64,000 bases of DNA from Aquimarina atlantica (GCF_000626715.1 NZ_AQRA01000002.1:485518-549517), one strand, 5' to 3'. Shown: positions 15,958-25,012, numbered from the stretch's first letter. Notes: generated by a model not told the origin, from the letters alone. Made by a program: numbers and translations.

Positions 15958-18843
15958 CTAAAATCTTACATATACATTAAGGTAGTAGGAAGTGCCATAT
16001 CCATAAAAGTACTTTGACCCATAAACAGGAGTATCCCGTTGTGACTCTTCTAAAGCCAGTCGGTAATTTGCTTTTCTGGCTTGTTCAAATCCTCCTGTTT
16101 TATATTCTTGATTAAGAATATTATTTATAGAGGCTAAAAAACCAATATAGTATTTCTTGATTCTCCAGGATTTACCCCCAATAGCATTTACAAGAAAATA
16201 GTCTTTAAACTGCTCTTGTTGTAAAAGTTGTTTTGCAACATCCTCATCATAATCATTAAAAGGTAATCCATCAGTATCTCGATAAAAATTAGCTGTTCTT
16301 GCAAAAGGGCTTATGTTGATATACGCGTTAGAAAAATAATTTGTGGTAGCTCCAAACCACCAAAAATCAGGATCACGATACTCAAAACCTAACTGCCCTG
16401 CCCGTTGAGGTCCTCCTGCAATGTGATATCCTTTTAATGCTGACTTTCCAAAACTTTGTATCCCTGCAATATCTGAAAATGCTTCGCTAGTACTGGTTAA
16501 AACCAAGTCTGGATCATTATCGAACACAAAACTACCGGCTGCCGCTGCTCCTTTAATTTTAATAGTAGGCGTGATTTGATATTCGATCCCAAATTCTCCT
16601 CCGATATATCGTTTATCTATGTCGGTAAGTATTTCCTGAACAAACCCTACATCTGATCCTGAAATAGCTTCGGTAAAAAAGAAAGAAATATTGGTAGCAT
16701 CCAAAATCTTAGAATAATACCCTGTTAATCTGGCTTTGATCTTAGGGGAACGAAATATATAACTACCATCTACAGATTGGATTTTTTCACTTTCCTGATG
16801 TTCTCCTATTAATTGCGCTATGGTACTATTATTATATCTTGCATTTGCAAAAGCGTTACGAATTGTAGGTGGTTTATTGAAATAGGCACCTTGAAGTTTA
16901 ATAAAATGATGCCCATTGATCGCAATGGTAGTTCCTGCTTTTACTCCATAATTCATAAAATTTAAAGCTTCACTTTTTCCAAAGGAATCGTTTCCGGGAA
17001 AATATCCATTTTCAAACAAACCATTTCTTTGATATGATGTTTGCGAAACTGTTCCGCCTAAAAAGAAATTAACTCTTTTCAACTTAAATTGTCCCTGAAT
17101 AAATCCATTAATCGCAGAAGCCTCAATCTCATAATTATAATCGTAGCGATCTCCTACCTCTACAATACGATTCGGATTGCGCAAATCACTCTGTGCTCTA
17201 CTAGCTAATTCGGAAGAAGATAATCCTGTTGAAGATAACGCAAACATGTCAACATCCAGAAAACCAGTACCACCCAAAAGATCTGTTACCTCAGCAAAAT
17301 TTTGACTCTTTAAATTCTTATAACCAATTGCTGCATTTAATGTAATGTATGTATTGAATTGACTATTTAGTATCATATTACCACTCAATAAGGTATCATC
17401 TGTTCTATCCTCATATAAGATATATGTTGAGTTACTACCTTTTTGTGCATTTTGTTGATTGGTTTGCAATATAGCATCCCAGTTTAATTGCCCATTGTTG
17501 ATAAAGTTTTGTTGTGCCAAAAAAGCATTTTGATAATCCAGAGGAGTTGGATTAGGATCTTCTAAAAAAGAACTTGGCATATTATCTGGATGCACAGGAT
17601 TGGTGTCTGCGCTTCTTCCTCCTCCAATATAGGTTTGTTGACCGCTTGGACCAGTTATTAAATCACTTCCTCCATTGTCTATTCTACTATTAGCAATTTT
17701 ACCCGTTTGAAAAGCGATATTAGTTTGTAAATGAGTTTTTTTTGATATATCCCAATAATGGTTTAACATAAAGACAGGCTCTTCTATTTTCCGTTCTTTA
17801 GAGTTTCTTATTTCTCCGTTCAGGTATCCCCAGTTAGGATTATATTTGTTTCCTTTAAGACTAAATACTTCATCGGTAATTGCTGTAGATCTTCCTCTAC
17901 GGTTTGGAGTATAAAAACCTGTTAGATTTAAGCTATGTTTGTTCCCTAATTTTTTTTCAATCGAAACAAAAAATGAATTTGAATCGTATAAGGTTCCTTC
18001 AACAAAACCTTCTTTTCCATATCTTCTTGATAAGGATACAGAGAAGGCCCATCCTTTTGCGGTAACCCCAGAATTATACGTTCCTATTACTCTTCCCTGG
18101 TAACTACGGTTAGAAAAAGCATAAGATATTTTGCCTCCTTTGCGGTATTTAGAAGCTCTCATAATGATGTTAGAAGTTCCTAAAAGATCTCCAAATGTAT
18201 AGTCGTTTTCTGAAATCCCCAGTGAAAATTCCTGGTTACGTTGTACATCATTTAGTCCTCCCCAATTGCTCCATTGTGGTCTTCCATTAGAAAATTTGTT
18301 CATTTCAACCCCATTGATCAGGATTTTTCCGTTCTCATTTCCTAAACCTCTCGGGCGAAAAAAAGTTGAGCTAAAATCAAATGCTGCCGCAGTAAGAAAT
18401 ACATCTCTGGTAGATTGAAGTAATCCCGAAACACTAAAAGATATATCATTATCCTCATCTAATTCGTGATCCGAAAGGCTAATCGTACCTATTTGTTGTT
18501 GTTCGGTATTAAAATCAAACTGTAAGTCTATTTTTTTAAGATCAAGGACATTTCCTTCATTAATTGTAATAGGAAAACGCTTAGTTATATATCCTTCCTT
18601 AGATATTATTAATACTTGCTCTCCCAAAGGAAGCATAATATCATTAAAATTAAATTCGCCAAAAGCATTAGTAAGCACAGTAGTCTTTGTTTCTTTAATA
18701 TGCACCGTAACTTTTTCAATGTTTTCTCCAGAAATAGCATCAATAATTTTCCCTTTTAACTCGGTTTGTTGTGCATGAATACTAGAGATACTACAAAAGA
18801 AAATCAATAGTATATATTTTGGATCAAAAGAATAATATGTCAT
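15958..18843 (-). CDS. TonB-dependent outer-membrane receptor with carboxypeptidase-like regulatory domain
   Basis: The protein has 961 residues. The signal peptide ends near SSIHAQ (about 25). A carboxypeptidase-D-like/CarboxypepD_reg domain (about 27-105: LKGKIIDAISGENIEKVTV, VLTNAFGEFNF) precedes the plug (about 135-235: FFRPRGLGNENGKILINGVEMN, FGDLLGTSNIIMRAS). The remainder is a 22-strand-type barrel ending in YYLNVYVRF with the terminal Phe. It imports a ligand across the outer membrane with TonB energy. No SusD gene is adjacent; the following gene encodes a DUF5689 lipoprotein and the divergent gene an exported EEP enzyme, which suggests a nucleotide or phosphodiester-derived substrate (inference). 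Confidence 0.92.
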   Translation of the reverse strand: MTYYSFDPKYILLIFFCSISSIHAQQTELKGKIIDAISGENIEKVTVHIKETKTTVLTNAFGEFNFNDIMLPLGEQVLIISKEGYITKRFPITINEGNVLDLKKIDLQFDFNTEQQQIGTISLSDHELDEDNDISFSVSGLLQSTRDVFLTAAAFDFSSTFFRPRGLGNENGKILINGVEMNKFSNGRPQWSNWGGLNDVQRNQEFSLGISENDYTFGDLLGTSNIIMRASKYRKGGKISYAFSNRSYQGRVIGTYNSGVTAKGWAFSVSLSRRYGKEGFVEGTLYDSNSFFVSIEKKLGNKHSLNLTGFYTPNRRGRSTAITDEVFSLKGNKYNPNWGYLNGEIRNSKERKIEEPVFMLNHYWDISKKTHLQTNIAFQTGKIANSRIDNGGSDLITGPSGQQTYIGGGRSADTNPVHPDNMPSSFLEDPNPTPLDYQNAFLAQQNFINNGQLNWDAILQTNQQNAQKGSNSTYILYEDRTDDTLLSGNMILNSQFNTYITLNAAIGYKNLKSQNFAEVTDLLGGTGFLDVDMFALSSTGLSSSELASRAQSDLRNPNRIVEVGDRYDYNYEIEASAINGFIQGQFKLKRVNFFLGGTVSQTSYQRNGLFENGYFPGNDSFGKSEALNFMNYGVKAGTTIAINGHHFIKLQGAYFNKPPTIRNAFANARYNNSTIAQLIGEHQESEKIQSVDGSYIFRSPKIKARLTGYYSKILDATNISFFFTEAISGSDVGFVQEILTDIDKRYIGGEFGIEYQITPTIKIKGAAAAGSFVFDNDPDLVLTSTSEAFSDIAGIQSFGKSALKGYHIAGGPQRAGQLGFEYRDPDFWWFGATTNYFSNAYINISPFARTANFYRDTDGLPFNDYDEDVAKQLLQQEQFKDYFLVNAIGGKSWRIKKYYIGFLASINNILNQEYKTGGFEQARKANYRLALEESQRDTPVYGSKYFYGYGTSYYLNVYVRF

Positions 18844-19032
18844 TTTATTAGATGTGTGAGATTAAACAACTCGAAACCATACTGATTTATAGGTTAATAA
18901 AGGCAAGTATAAAATATCCCAGTTTCATTTTTCGAAACTGGAAAAACCAATATTTGTAATTGATTTATAAATAGTATTAGCTCCCGGATAATCTCGAGAT
19001 TCTAATCGTGGTATGCCAGGGGCATTAATCCT

Positions 19033-19064
19033 AGACTTCACAGGTTTTAAAACCTGTGAAGTCT
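19033..19064. repeat. Perfect 32-bp palindromic repeat, copy 2
   Basis: The arm AGACTTCACAGGTTTT (19033-19048) is followed directly by its complement (19049-19064). It sits 16 bases before the ATG of the exported EEP gene, in the intergenic region shared with the divergent TonB receptor. It shares the TCACAGGT core with 15925-15949. Confidence 0.8.
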
Positions 19065-19080
19065 CACAAAAAGCAATCTT

Positions 19081-20136
19081 ATGTTTTCAAAAGACATCTT
19101 CGTAACACTCGTTTTCATTTTATTATTCACCTCATTGCTTTTTGCACAGGAAAAAAAGGAGTATATGATTCATACCATAGCATTTTATAATCTCGAAAAC
19201 CTCTTTGATCCCGAAGATGACCCTATAACCTTTGATGATGACAGAACTCCTAAAGGAAAAGATCATTGGACGTATAAACTGTATATACATAAGGTAAAAA
19301 ATATGGCCAGAACAATCTCTGAAATAGGTAAGGGTTTAGCCATCAACTCTCCTGCCATTTTAGGTGTTGCAGAAATAGAAAACAGAAAAGTGCTCGAAGA
19401 CCTTGTTAGTGACCCAAATCTTAAATCTAAAGATTATGGTATTGTGCATTTTGACTCACCTGATAGAAGAGGTATAGATGTGGCTTTACTCTATCAAAAT
19501 ACACTCTTTAAAGTGAAAGACTACAATAAGCATGAATTGATAATTTATGACAAAAACACTGATAAACGAGTATTTACAAGAGATCAGTTATTGGTAAGTG
19601 GTTATCTGGATGGTGATCTAATTCATATTATTGTAAATCATTGGCCATCAAGAAGAGGAGGAGAAGCTAGAAGTAGCTATAAGAGAGAAAAAGCAGCAGC
19701 ATTAAATAAAAAGATAATGGATTCTATATTCGCTACAGATCCATATGCAAAAATCATCACAATGGGTGATCTTAATGATAACCCTAATGACTCGAGTGTA
19801 AAAAAAATACTGAAGGCAAAACAGCATAGAAAAAATATCGAAATTAAAGGGTTTTACAATCCTATGGCAAAATTGGCAAAAAAAGGGTTGGGATCTCTTG
19901 CATGGAGAGATCAATGGAGCCTGTTTGATCAAATTATTATTTCTAAAAGTTTTTTAGACACCGATTACTCTTCTTATCGATATTATAAAGCAGGAATATT
20001 TAATCCAGAATACCTGATTACACGAACCGGTAAGTATAAGGGATACCCTTTTCGCAGTTATACTAATAATGCGTATACAGGGGGGTATAGTGATCATTTT
20101 CCGGTATACATATTTCTTATTAAACAAAAAAGGTGA
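19081..20136 (+). CDS. Exported EEP (DNase I-like) family hydrolase
   Basis: The protein has 351 residues. A signal peptide (hydrophobic VTLVFILLFTSLLFAQ) is followed by one EEP domain with NLENLFD, GVAEIEN, HFDSPDRRGIDVALLY, NHWPSRRGG, GDLNDNP, DQIIIS and YSDHFPV, all expected catalytic blocks. It is paralogous to 5077-6045 with a similar length of catalytic domain. It is divergent from the TonB receptor; a perfect palindrome lies just before its start. I infer periplasmic or extracellular cleavage of phosphodiesters, upstream of uptake. The stop codon TGA lies inside the stem of its own terminator. Confidence 0.9.
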   Translation: MFSKDIFVTLVFILLFTSLLFAQEKKEYMIHTIAFYNLENLFDPEDDPITFDDDRTPKGKDHWTYKLYIHKVKNMARTISEIGKGLAINSPAILGVAEIENRKVLEDLVSDPNLKSKDYGIVHFDSPDRRGIDVALLYQNTLFKVKDYNKHELIIYDKNTDKRVFTRDQLLVSGYLDGDLIHIIVNHWPSRRGGEARSSYKREKAAALNKKIMDSIFATDPYAKIITMGDLNDNPNDSSVKKILKAKQHRKNIEIKGFYNPMAKLAKKGLGSLAWRDQWSLFDQIIISKSFLDTDYSSYRYYKAGIFNPEYLITRTGKYKGYPFRSYTNNAYTGGYSDHFPVYIFLIKQKR

Positions 20137-20156
20137 TCGTTTTTGATCACCTTTTT
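20127..20156. terminator. Bidirectional terminator overlapping a stop codon
   Basis: AAAAAGGTGATC (20127-20138) pairs with GATCACCTTTTT (20145-20156). The TGA at 20134-20136 of the EEP gene is inside the left arm. It also serves the convergent small lipoprotein gene that ends at 20185. Confidence 0.8.
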
Positions 20157-20184
20157 ATCTGTTTTTTATTAAGACACTATCAAA

Positions 20185-20613
20185 TTATTTACAATCTGAA
20201 AGTTCTACATATTTTTCAAAAGGAACACCAGTATCTCTAGGAGTTAATACTCCCTGGTGAAACTCTTGTATAAATGCATTTCCGTTTTCTCCCCTACATA
20301 CCCGCAGAGTAATATCATTATTAGTACAATTCAAGCAAGTTTGTCCTCCAAACTTACAATCTCCTAATATTTTTAATTGCTCTTCATAAACTTTAATAGT
20401 TTCATCATCGGAAGCGCAACCGTTATTTAAAACTACTTCTATTGCTGTTTTATAGGCAGTACAAGCTTCTGTAGAACCAATGTTTTGACTATATGCAGCT
20501 GCAGCTTCTGATAAATCGACATTAGCTTTGGCACAATCTACGTCATCATCGCTTCCACATGCTGCAAATCCCAGGGCAAGGGTATAGGCAACGACATACA
20601 CAAGTTTTTTCAT
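20185..20613 (-). CDS. Small cysteine-rich lipoprotein of unknown function
   Basis: The protein has 142 residues. The lipobox ALGFAAC gives a lipidated Cys at about residue 19, followed by an Asp-rich flexible stretch (GSDDDVD). Eight further cysteines are spread over the mature part, including a CLNC pair near residue 110, so a disulfide-stabilised fold is likely. I do not recognise the family. A possible -7 word (TATTTTTG, minus strand) lies at 20652-20645. It shares a terminator with the EEP gene. Confidence 0.65.
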   Translation of the reverse strand: MKKLVYVVAYTLALGFAACGSDDDVDCAKANVDLSEAAAAYSQNIGSTEACTAYKTAIEVVLNNGCASDDETIKVYEEQLKILGDCKFGGQTCLNCTNNDITLRVCRGENGNAFIQEFHQGVLTPRDTGVPFEKYVELSDCK

Positions 20614-20724
20614 TTCGATTCTTGATTTTTAGGTTAAGTGAGTTCAAAAATAAGAAAATTAAACTGGACTAGGTAATACCCTCTCATAATCAAGTTGTGT
20701 TACAGTCTTATAAATATGCAGTAG

Positions 20725-20767
20725 CAAGTAATTATTTTATCTCTTCGATATCAATAGGTTTACCAAT
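20725..20767 (-). pseudogene. Remnant of a cation/proton antiporter 3' end (duplicate of 23146-23212)
   Basis: Read on the minus strand, this piece encodes IGKPIDIEEIK followed by a stop. The intact antiporter at 23177 ends IGKPIDIEEVK and stop. The base sequence (CTCTTCGATATC-ATAGG-TTACCAAT) and the downstream word CAAGTAATTATT match the intact copy, with about 20 bases missing in between. The serine hydrolase gene ends only a few bases away, so this is the scar of an insertion or rearrangement. Confidence 0.75.
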
Positions 20768-20775
20768 TTTTCAAA

Positions 20776-22446
20776 CTAAATCACTTTTTTAAACCAAACA
20801 TTCCTGGTTCGACCATTTGACATACGTAAACCATTAACTTTTCCTTCTTTATCTCTTTCTATTTCAATAATACCAATAGGCCAGCTCCCAGAGAAGATAT
20901 TGTAATATAACTGCTTGATTTTAATTTTTCCATGCCTTATATGTTCACAATAAACATCGGATTCTTTCAGTAAAATTGAGTATGTGGTTTTTAATTCTGA
21001 ACTGTAATAATCTCCAACAAGCGCAGTAAGATCATTTGTGTTTTGCTGTTGATGACTTTGAAGAAATTCAAAAACTCCAGGTAATCCGTTTGAAAATGTT
21101 ATAATCATTTGATGTGTATCGCTATCAAATTTAACAATAGGATTTTCGTATTGGTGTAATACCATTTCGAAAGTATTCTTGCCTATTGCAACCAAAGGCC
21201 ATTCATTTGTTTCTGAACTTGAATATCGTAATGTATCATTTTTTATATAAACTTTGCGACCGATTTTCTCTATATCACTCCAATAAATACCTTCAAACTG
21301 TTTCAATTTTTTATTAGATTGTCTGATAAATGAGTTAGGAATCTCAGATTTTTTAGTTACACTTGTTAATTGTGGTTTTTGATTACTTTCAAAAATAATC
21401 TCAGCAATCTTGTCAATCATAGATCCTACATTACTTTTTGAAAAATTAGATAGAATTACGATTTGAAGTTGTTCTTCTGGATAAACTCTGGCAACTGCTC
21501 TAAATCCACCGACAGCTCCTCCATGTTGAATCATTTTCTTTTCAAAATGGTTTTCTATTCGAACTCCAAAACCATAATTAGTTTTATACCCATTATTAAG
21601 TGGTGTAGTGGATAGTAGTTTATTAAAAGCTGTTACCCATTTTTCTCCTGGGTTTATAAAATTGTGTAGCCATACGTTAATATCTTTTGTAGTTGAATGC
21701 ATGTTTCCAGATCCAAAGTATCCCCAACTTTCTATAGCTCGTTTAAACTCCTTCTGAGAATAGTATGACGTTGCATTATTTGTAACAACCCGGCCATATT
21801 GATCCTCGACATAGGTGTTTTTCATACCTAAGGGATCAAATATATTTTTCTTCATCCAATCACTGAATGGTAATTTACTTTTTCTTTCAATAATTTGAGC
21901 TAAAAGTATATATCCTGTATTGCAGTACAAAAACTCTTCTCCAGGCTTAAAATTGAGTTCTTTCTGATTTTTAATAATTCTATAGAGATCTTCGTTTGTT
22001 TCTAAATCATTTCTTCTCCATCCAGCAAGCCCAAGCAAACCATGTAAATCTCTTAATCCACTTGTATGATGTAGTAAATGACGAATGGTAATGGTTTCTC
22101 TAAAGTCAGGAAGTTCTGGGAGGTGTTTTCTTACATCATCTTCAAAAGAGAGTTTATTTTGCTCTTCCAGCAATACTATCCCCATTGCTGTAAACTGTTT
22201 TGATATTGAACCTATATTGAAAAGAGTATTCGTTGAGTTAGTTACATTATACTCTATACTTGCTAAACCGTAGGCTTTTGAGAATATAGTTTTGTTATTC
22301 TTTACTACCATTATCGAACCCCCTGGGTGATTAGGAAAATTCCAGGAAGTAAACAGGCTATCTATTTTTTGAGTGTGCTGGCCAAAACTATTAAAAACGG
22401 ATAAGAATATGATAAACACGATGGAAGGATACTTTTTTATTTTCAT
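20776..22446 (-). CDS. Exported serine hydrolase, beta-lactamase (class C/PBP4-like) family
   Basis: The protein has 556 residues from the ATG at 22446; an earlier in-frame start at 22563 would place 39 residues before the signal peptide (VFIIFLSVFNSFGQ). The serine beta-lactamase-like domain spans about residues 22-360. It shows the SxxK nucleophile motif in GSISKQF, the YxN motif in YCNTGYI and the third motif as QHGGAVGG. The C-terminal part (about 390-556) is the beta-rich accessory region common in these hydrolases. It may act as an esterase, peptidase or D-Ala-D-Ala enzyme; sequence alone does not decide. It follows the XRE regulator gene by 129 bases on the same strand, and both seem to lie in an inserted block. 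Confidence 0.88.
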   Translation of the reverse strand: MKIKKYPSIVFIIFLSVFNSFGQHTQKIDSLFTSWNFPNHPGGSIMVVKNNKTIFSKAYGLASIEYNVTNSTNTLFNIGSISKQFTAMGIVLLEEQNKLSFEDDVRKHLPELPDFRETITIRHLLHHTSGLRDLHGLLGLAGWRRNDLETNEDLYRIIKNQKELNFKPGEEFLYCNTGYILLAQIIERKSKLPFSDWMKKNIFDPLGMKNTYVEDQYGRVVTNNATSYYSQKEFKRAIESWGYFGSGNMHSTTKDINVWLHNFINPGEKWVTAFNKLLSTTPLNNGYKTNYGFGVRIENHFEKKMIQHGGAVGGFRAVARVYPEEQLQIVILSNFSKSNVGSMIDKIAEIIFESNQKPQLTSVTKKSEIPNSFIRQSNKKLKQFEGIYWSDIEKIGRKVYIKNDTLRYSSSETNEWPLVAIGKNTFEMVLHQYENPIVKFDSDTHQMIITFSNGLPGVFEFLQSHQQQNTNDLTALVGDYYSSELKTTYSILLKESDVYCEHIRHGKIKIKQLYYNIFSGSWPIGIIEIERDKEGKVNGLRMSNGRTRNVWFKKVI

Positions 22447-22575
22447 AGAATTATAAATATTTTGTTCTGTAAGATGAGAAAGACAAAAATCAATAATTAA
22501 TGAAAGAAAGCTGAAGAAAACGACTTGCCAAAAACACGCCAAAAACCTGTCAATAGCCGTCAATGTTCAAGAAAA

Positions 22576-23112
22576 CTATATGATACTAAACTTTAATTTA
22601 AAATAAAGCTTGTTGTTTTTATGTAGCTCGATACTATTTCTTAAGATAATCAAAACATTTGCAAGTAGTAGAAGTAAGAGTAACGCTATAACAATATTAC
22701 GCCCTAATTCTCCTAAATCTATAATATTTCCGGTTAGGTATACTACGATCATTATTACAGACCAAAGTATTTGAATAGTTATTATCTGCGCAGTTAATGC
22801 ATTCAATTGTTTTTTGATAAGTGTTATTACTAAGGGTATAAGAAAACATACAACAGGAATAAAAACAACGATTAAAGAAGAAAGATTAATTATATTGACT
22901 AAGTTATAATTGGGTTCGACAGTGAGGTTGTCTTTATTAAGTAAATCTATTTCGTCTACATCCAGAGCTTTAGCCAGAGCTTTCAACGTATATCCTTTTG
23001 GGTCTATTCCAGACTCAATTCGCTGAATAGTTCGTACAGAGATTCCAGACTTTTTCGAAAGTTCTTCTTGCGTTAAATTAAGTTTCTCTCTATATGCTAC
23101 TAATTTTGACAT
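22576..23112 (-). CDS. XRE-family regulator with C-terminal membrane segments
   Basis: The protein has 178 residues from the ATG at 23112. Residues about 4-60 form an XRE helix-turn-helix (KLNLTQEELSKKSGISVRTIQRIESG, LKALAKALDVDEIDLL). After a short linker there are about three or four hydrophobic segments (IINLSSLIVVFIPVVCFL, IITIQILWSVIMIVVY, NIVIALLLLLLLANVLIIL), so the DNA-binding domain is tethered to the inner membrane. An in-frame earlier start at 23148 would begin before the HTH without homology. It probably controls or senses with the adjacent serine hydrolase (inference from adjacency). Confidence 0.85.
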   Translation of the reverse strand: MSKLVAYREKLNLTQEELSKKSGISVRTIQRIESGIDPKGYTLKALAKALDVDEIDLLNKDNLTVEPNYNLVNIINLSSLIVVFIPVVCFLIPLVITLIKKQLNALTAQIITIQILWSVIMIVVYLTGNIIDLGELGRNIVIALLLLLLLANVLIILRNSIELHKNNKLYFKLKFSII

Positions 23113-23145
23113 ATTTAAAATGGAGGACTTTTGTACGACATGCAA

Positions 23146-23212
23146 CAAGTAATTATTCTATAAAGGATATCATACTTTATTTTACCTCTTCGATATCTAT
23201 AGGCTTACCAAT
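23146..23212. repeat. Direct-repeat partner of 20725-20767 at the antiporter 3' end
   Basis: CAAGTAATTATT (23146-23157) and the last codons of the antiporter gene (23181-23212) recur at 20725-20736 and 20737-20767 in the same orientation. The two copies bracket the XRE and serine hydrolase genes. Confidence 0.7.
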
Positions 23213-25012
23213 ATAGGCCAGAAAACTTCCTTCTTCTACCTGTTCTATTTCTTCACTAAACGAAGATATGATTCTAATATTTTTATGGGTGTCTTTTATA
23301 AATAACGGAATAATATCTTGATCTTCTTTGGTTAGCTCAATTAATGCTCTATACTGCTTTTTATCCTTAATTTTTATTTCCTGTATTCCCGGATACTTTT
23401 CTGTGAGTTCAATAAGCTTATAATAATCATCGGTATGAGAAAACAATCCTTCATGAGGAGTTTTTTGAGGGTCTAACATTTCTTCAGAAGTAATTAGTCT
23501 AAAAGCTCCATGTTCTCCAAATTGATCTTTATACTTATCAATCACGTACTTATTTATATCATTGTTACCGGTAAGTGCCATTAAATACCCAATATCGTTT
23601 AATTCGATATTGTCTTTAAGCTGATCACCATAAATATTCCCTTCGATCGCTTCTAGGCCTAGATCTTTGGCTTTATTGATATTATCTCTATTACTATCTA
23701 CCAAAACGACATGACGATTATTATTTTTGATATACGCTGCGATCAATCTCGAAATTTTGGAAGCACCGATAATCAAGATTCCCTCAGATTTTTTAAGAAA
23801 AACACCTACCAATTTGGCAAAAAGACGTGCTGTAGTAGCATTAAGTAAAACAGTCCCCAATACAATCATAAACACCAGGGGTGTAATATATTCTGCTCCC
23901 GGAACTCCTTCTTTATATAGCTTTAACCCAAATAATGATGCAATACCTGCTGCTACAATACCTCTTGGTCCTACCCAGCTAATAAATAATTTTTCGTTGG
24001 TTTTAAGTCCAGAATTAAGAGAACTCAAGAATACACCTGCGGGTCTTACTATAAAAACAACAATAACAAAAAGTAAAACAGCCTGCCAATTATAGATTAG
24101 TTGTAAATCTTCGATGTTGATATTTGCTGCGAGAAGGATAAATAATATCGAGATCAAAAGTACACTTAGAGATTCTTTAAAATATAGAATCTCATCAATA
24201 TGAGGAAGATTTATATTTCCTAATACCATACCCATAATTACTACAGAAAGTAATCCAGATTCATGAGCAAAAGTATCTGATAATACAAAAACACCTAATA
24301 CCAATGCAAGGGTTACTACATTAAGTAAATAATGTGGGATAATTTTTTTCTTTAGAGAAAATGCCAACGCGTGAGCAAATGTAAAACCAAATGTAAAACC
24401 AACAAGTATAATTTTTCCAAATTCGATTAAAGCCGTTAGCGTAAATCCTTCACCACCACCTACTCTAATAAACTCAAATACCAAAACGGCCACCAAAGCA
24501 CCAATAGGATCAATCAAAATACCCTCCCACTTTAGAACAGCAGATACATCTTTTTTAAGAGGAATATTTCTTAAAATTGGAGTTATTACTGTAGGACCAG
24601 TTACAATAATTAATGAAGAAAATAAGAACGAGATGGGCCAGCTTAGATCAAAAATATAGTGTGCTGCCAATCCTGCGCCAAAAAAAGTAACAATAACAGC
24701 AATCGTGATTAATTTTATAATCACTGGGCCTACATTAAGAATTTCACTTCTTCTTAAGGTAAGGCCACCTTCAAAAAGAATAATACTTATCGCTAAAGAA
24801 ACAAAATAAAATAAACTCTCCCCGGGAAAAAGACCTTCTATCCCGTTCCAGATAGGTTGTATCAATTTAGTGCCGTCATTAGTAAATAATGTAGCAAAAG
24901 GACCAACCAAAAGTCCTATAAGAATTAACGGTAAAATTGCGGGTATTTTAAATTTCCATGCCACCCATTGAGCCAAAATTCCTAATATAATTATTCCTGC
25001 AAGTTCTAACAT
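23177..25012 (-). CDS. Cation/proton antiporter (CPA family) with RCK/TrkA-N regulatory domain
   Basis: The protein has 611 residues. About twelve membrane segments occupy residues 1-400, with family motifs FEGGLTL, TGPTVITPILR, WEGILIDPIGA (the acidic ion-binding pair) and GPRGIVAAG. A cytoplasmic nucleotide-binding RCK/TrkA-N domain follows (about 415-530: GILIIGASKISRLIAAYI, VLVDSNRDN) and then a further regulatory tail. It exchanges Na+ or K+ for protons across the inner membrane, and the TrkA-N domain suggests gating by NAD(H) or a nucleotide. It is divergent from the UspA-SulP operon, and its last codons are duplicated downstream at 20725-20767. Confidence 0.92.
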   Translation of the reverse strand: MLELAGIIILGILAQWVAWKFKIPAILPLILIGLLVGPFATLFTNDGTKLIQPIWNGIEGLFPGESLFYFVSLAISIILFEGGLTLRRSEILNVGPVIIKLITIAVIVTFFGAGLAAHYIFDLSWPISFLFSSLIIVTGPTVITPILRNIPLKKDVSAVLKWEGILIDPIGALVAVLVFEFIRVGGGEGFTLTALIEFGKIILVGFTFGFTFAHALAFSLKKKIIPHYLLNVVTLALVLGVFVLSDTFAHESGLLSVVIMGMVLGNINLPHIDEILYFKESLSVLLISILFILLAANINIEDLQLIYNWQAVLLFVIVVFIVRPAGVFLSSLNSGLKTNEKLFISWVGPRGIVAAGIASLFGLKLYKEGVPGAEYITPLVFMIVLGTVLLNATTARLFAKLVGVFLKKSEGILIIGASKISRLIAAYIKNNNRHVVLVDSNRDNINKAKDLGLEAIEGNIYGDQLKDNIELNDIGYLMALTGNNDINKYVIDKYKDQFGEHGAFRLITSEEMLDPQKTPHEGLFSHTDDYYKLIELTEKYPGIQEIKIKDKKQYRALIELTKEDQDIIPLFIKDTHKNIRIISSFSEEIEQVEEGSFLAYIGKPIDIEEVK

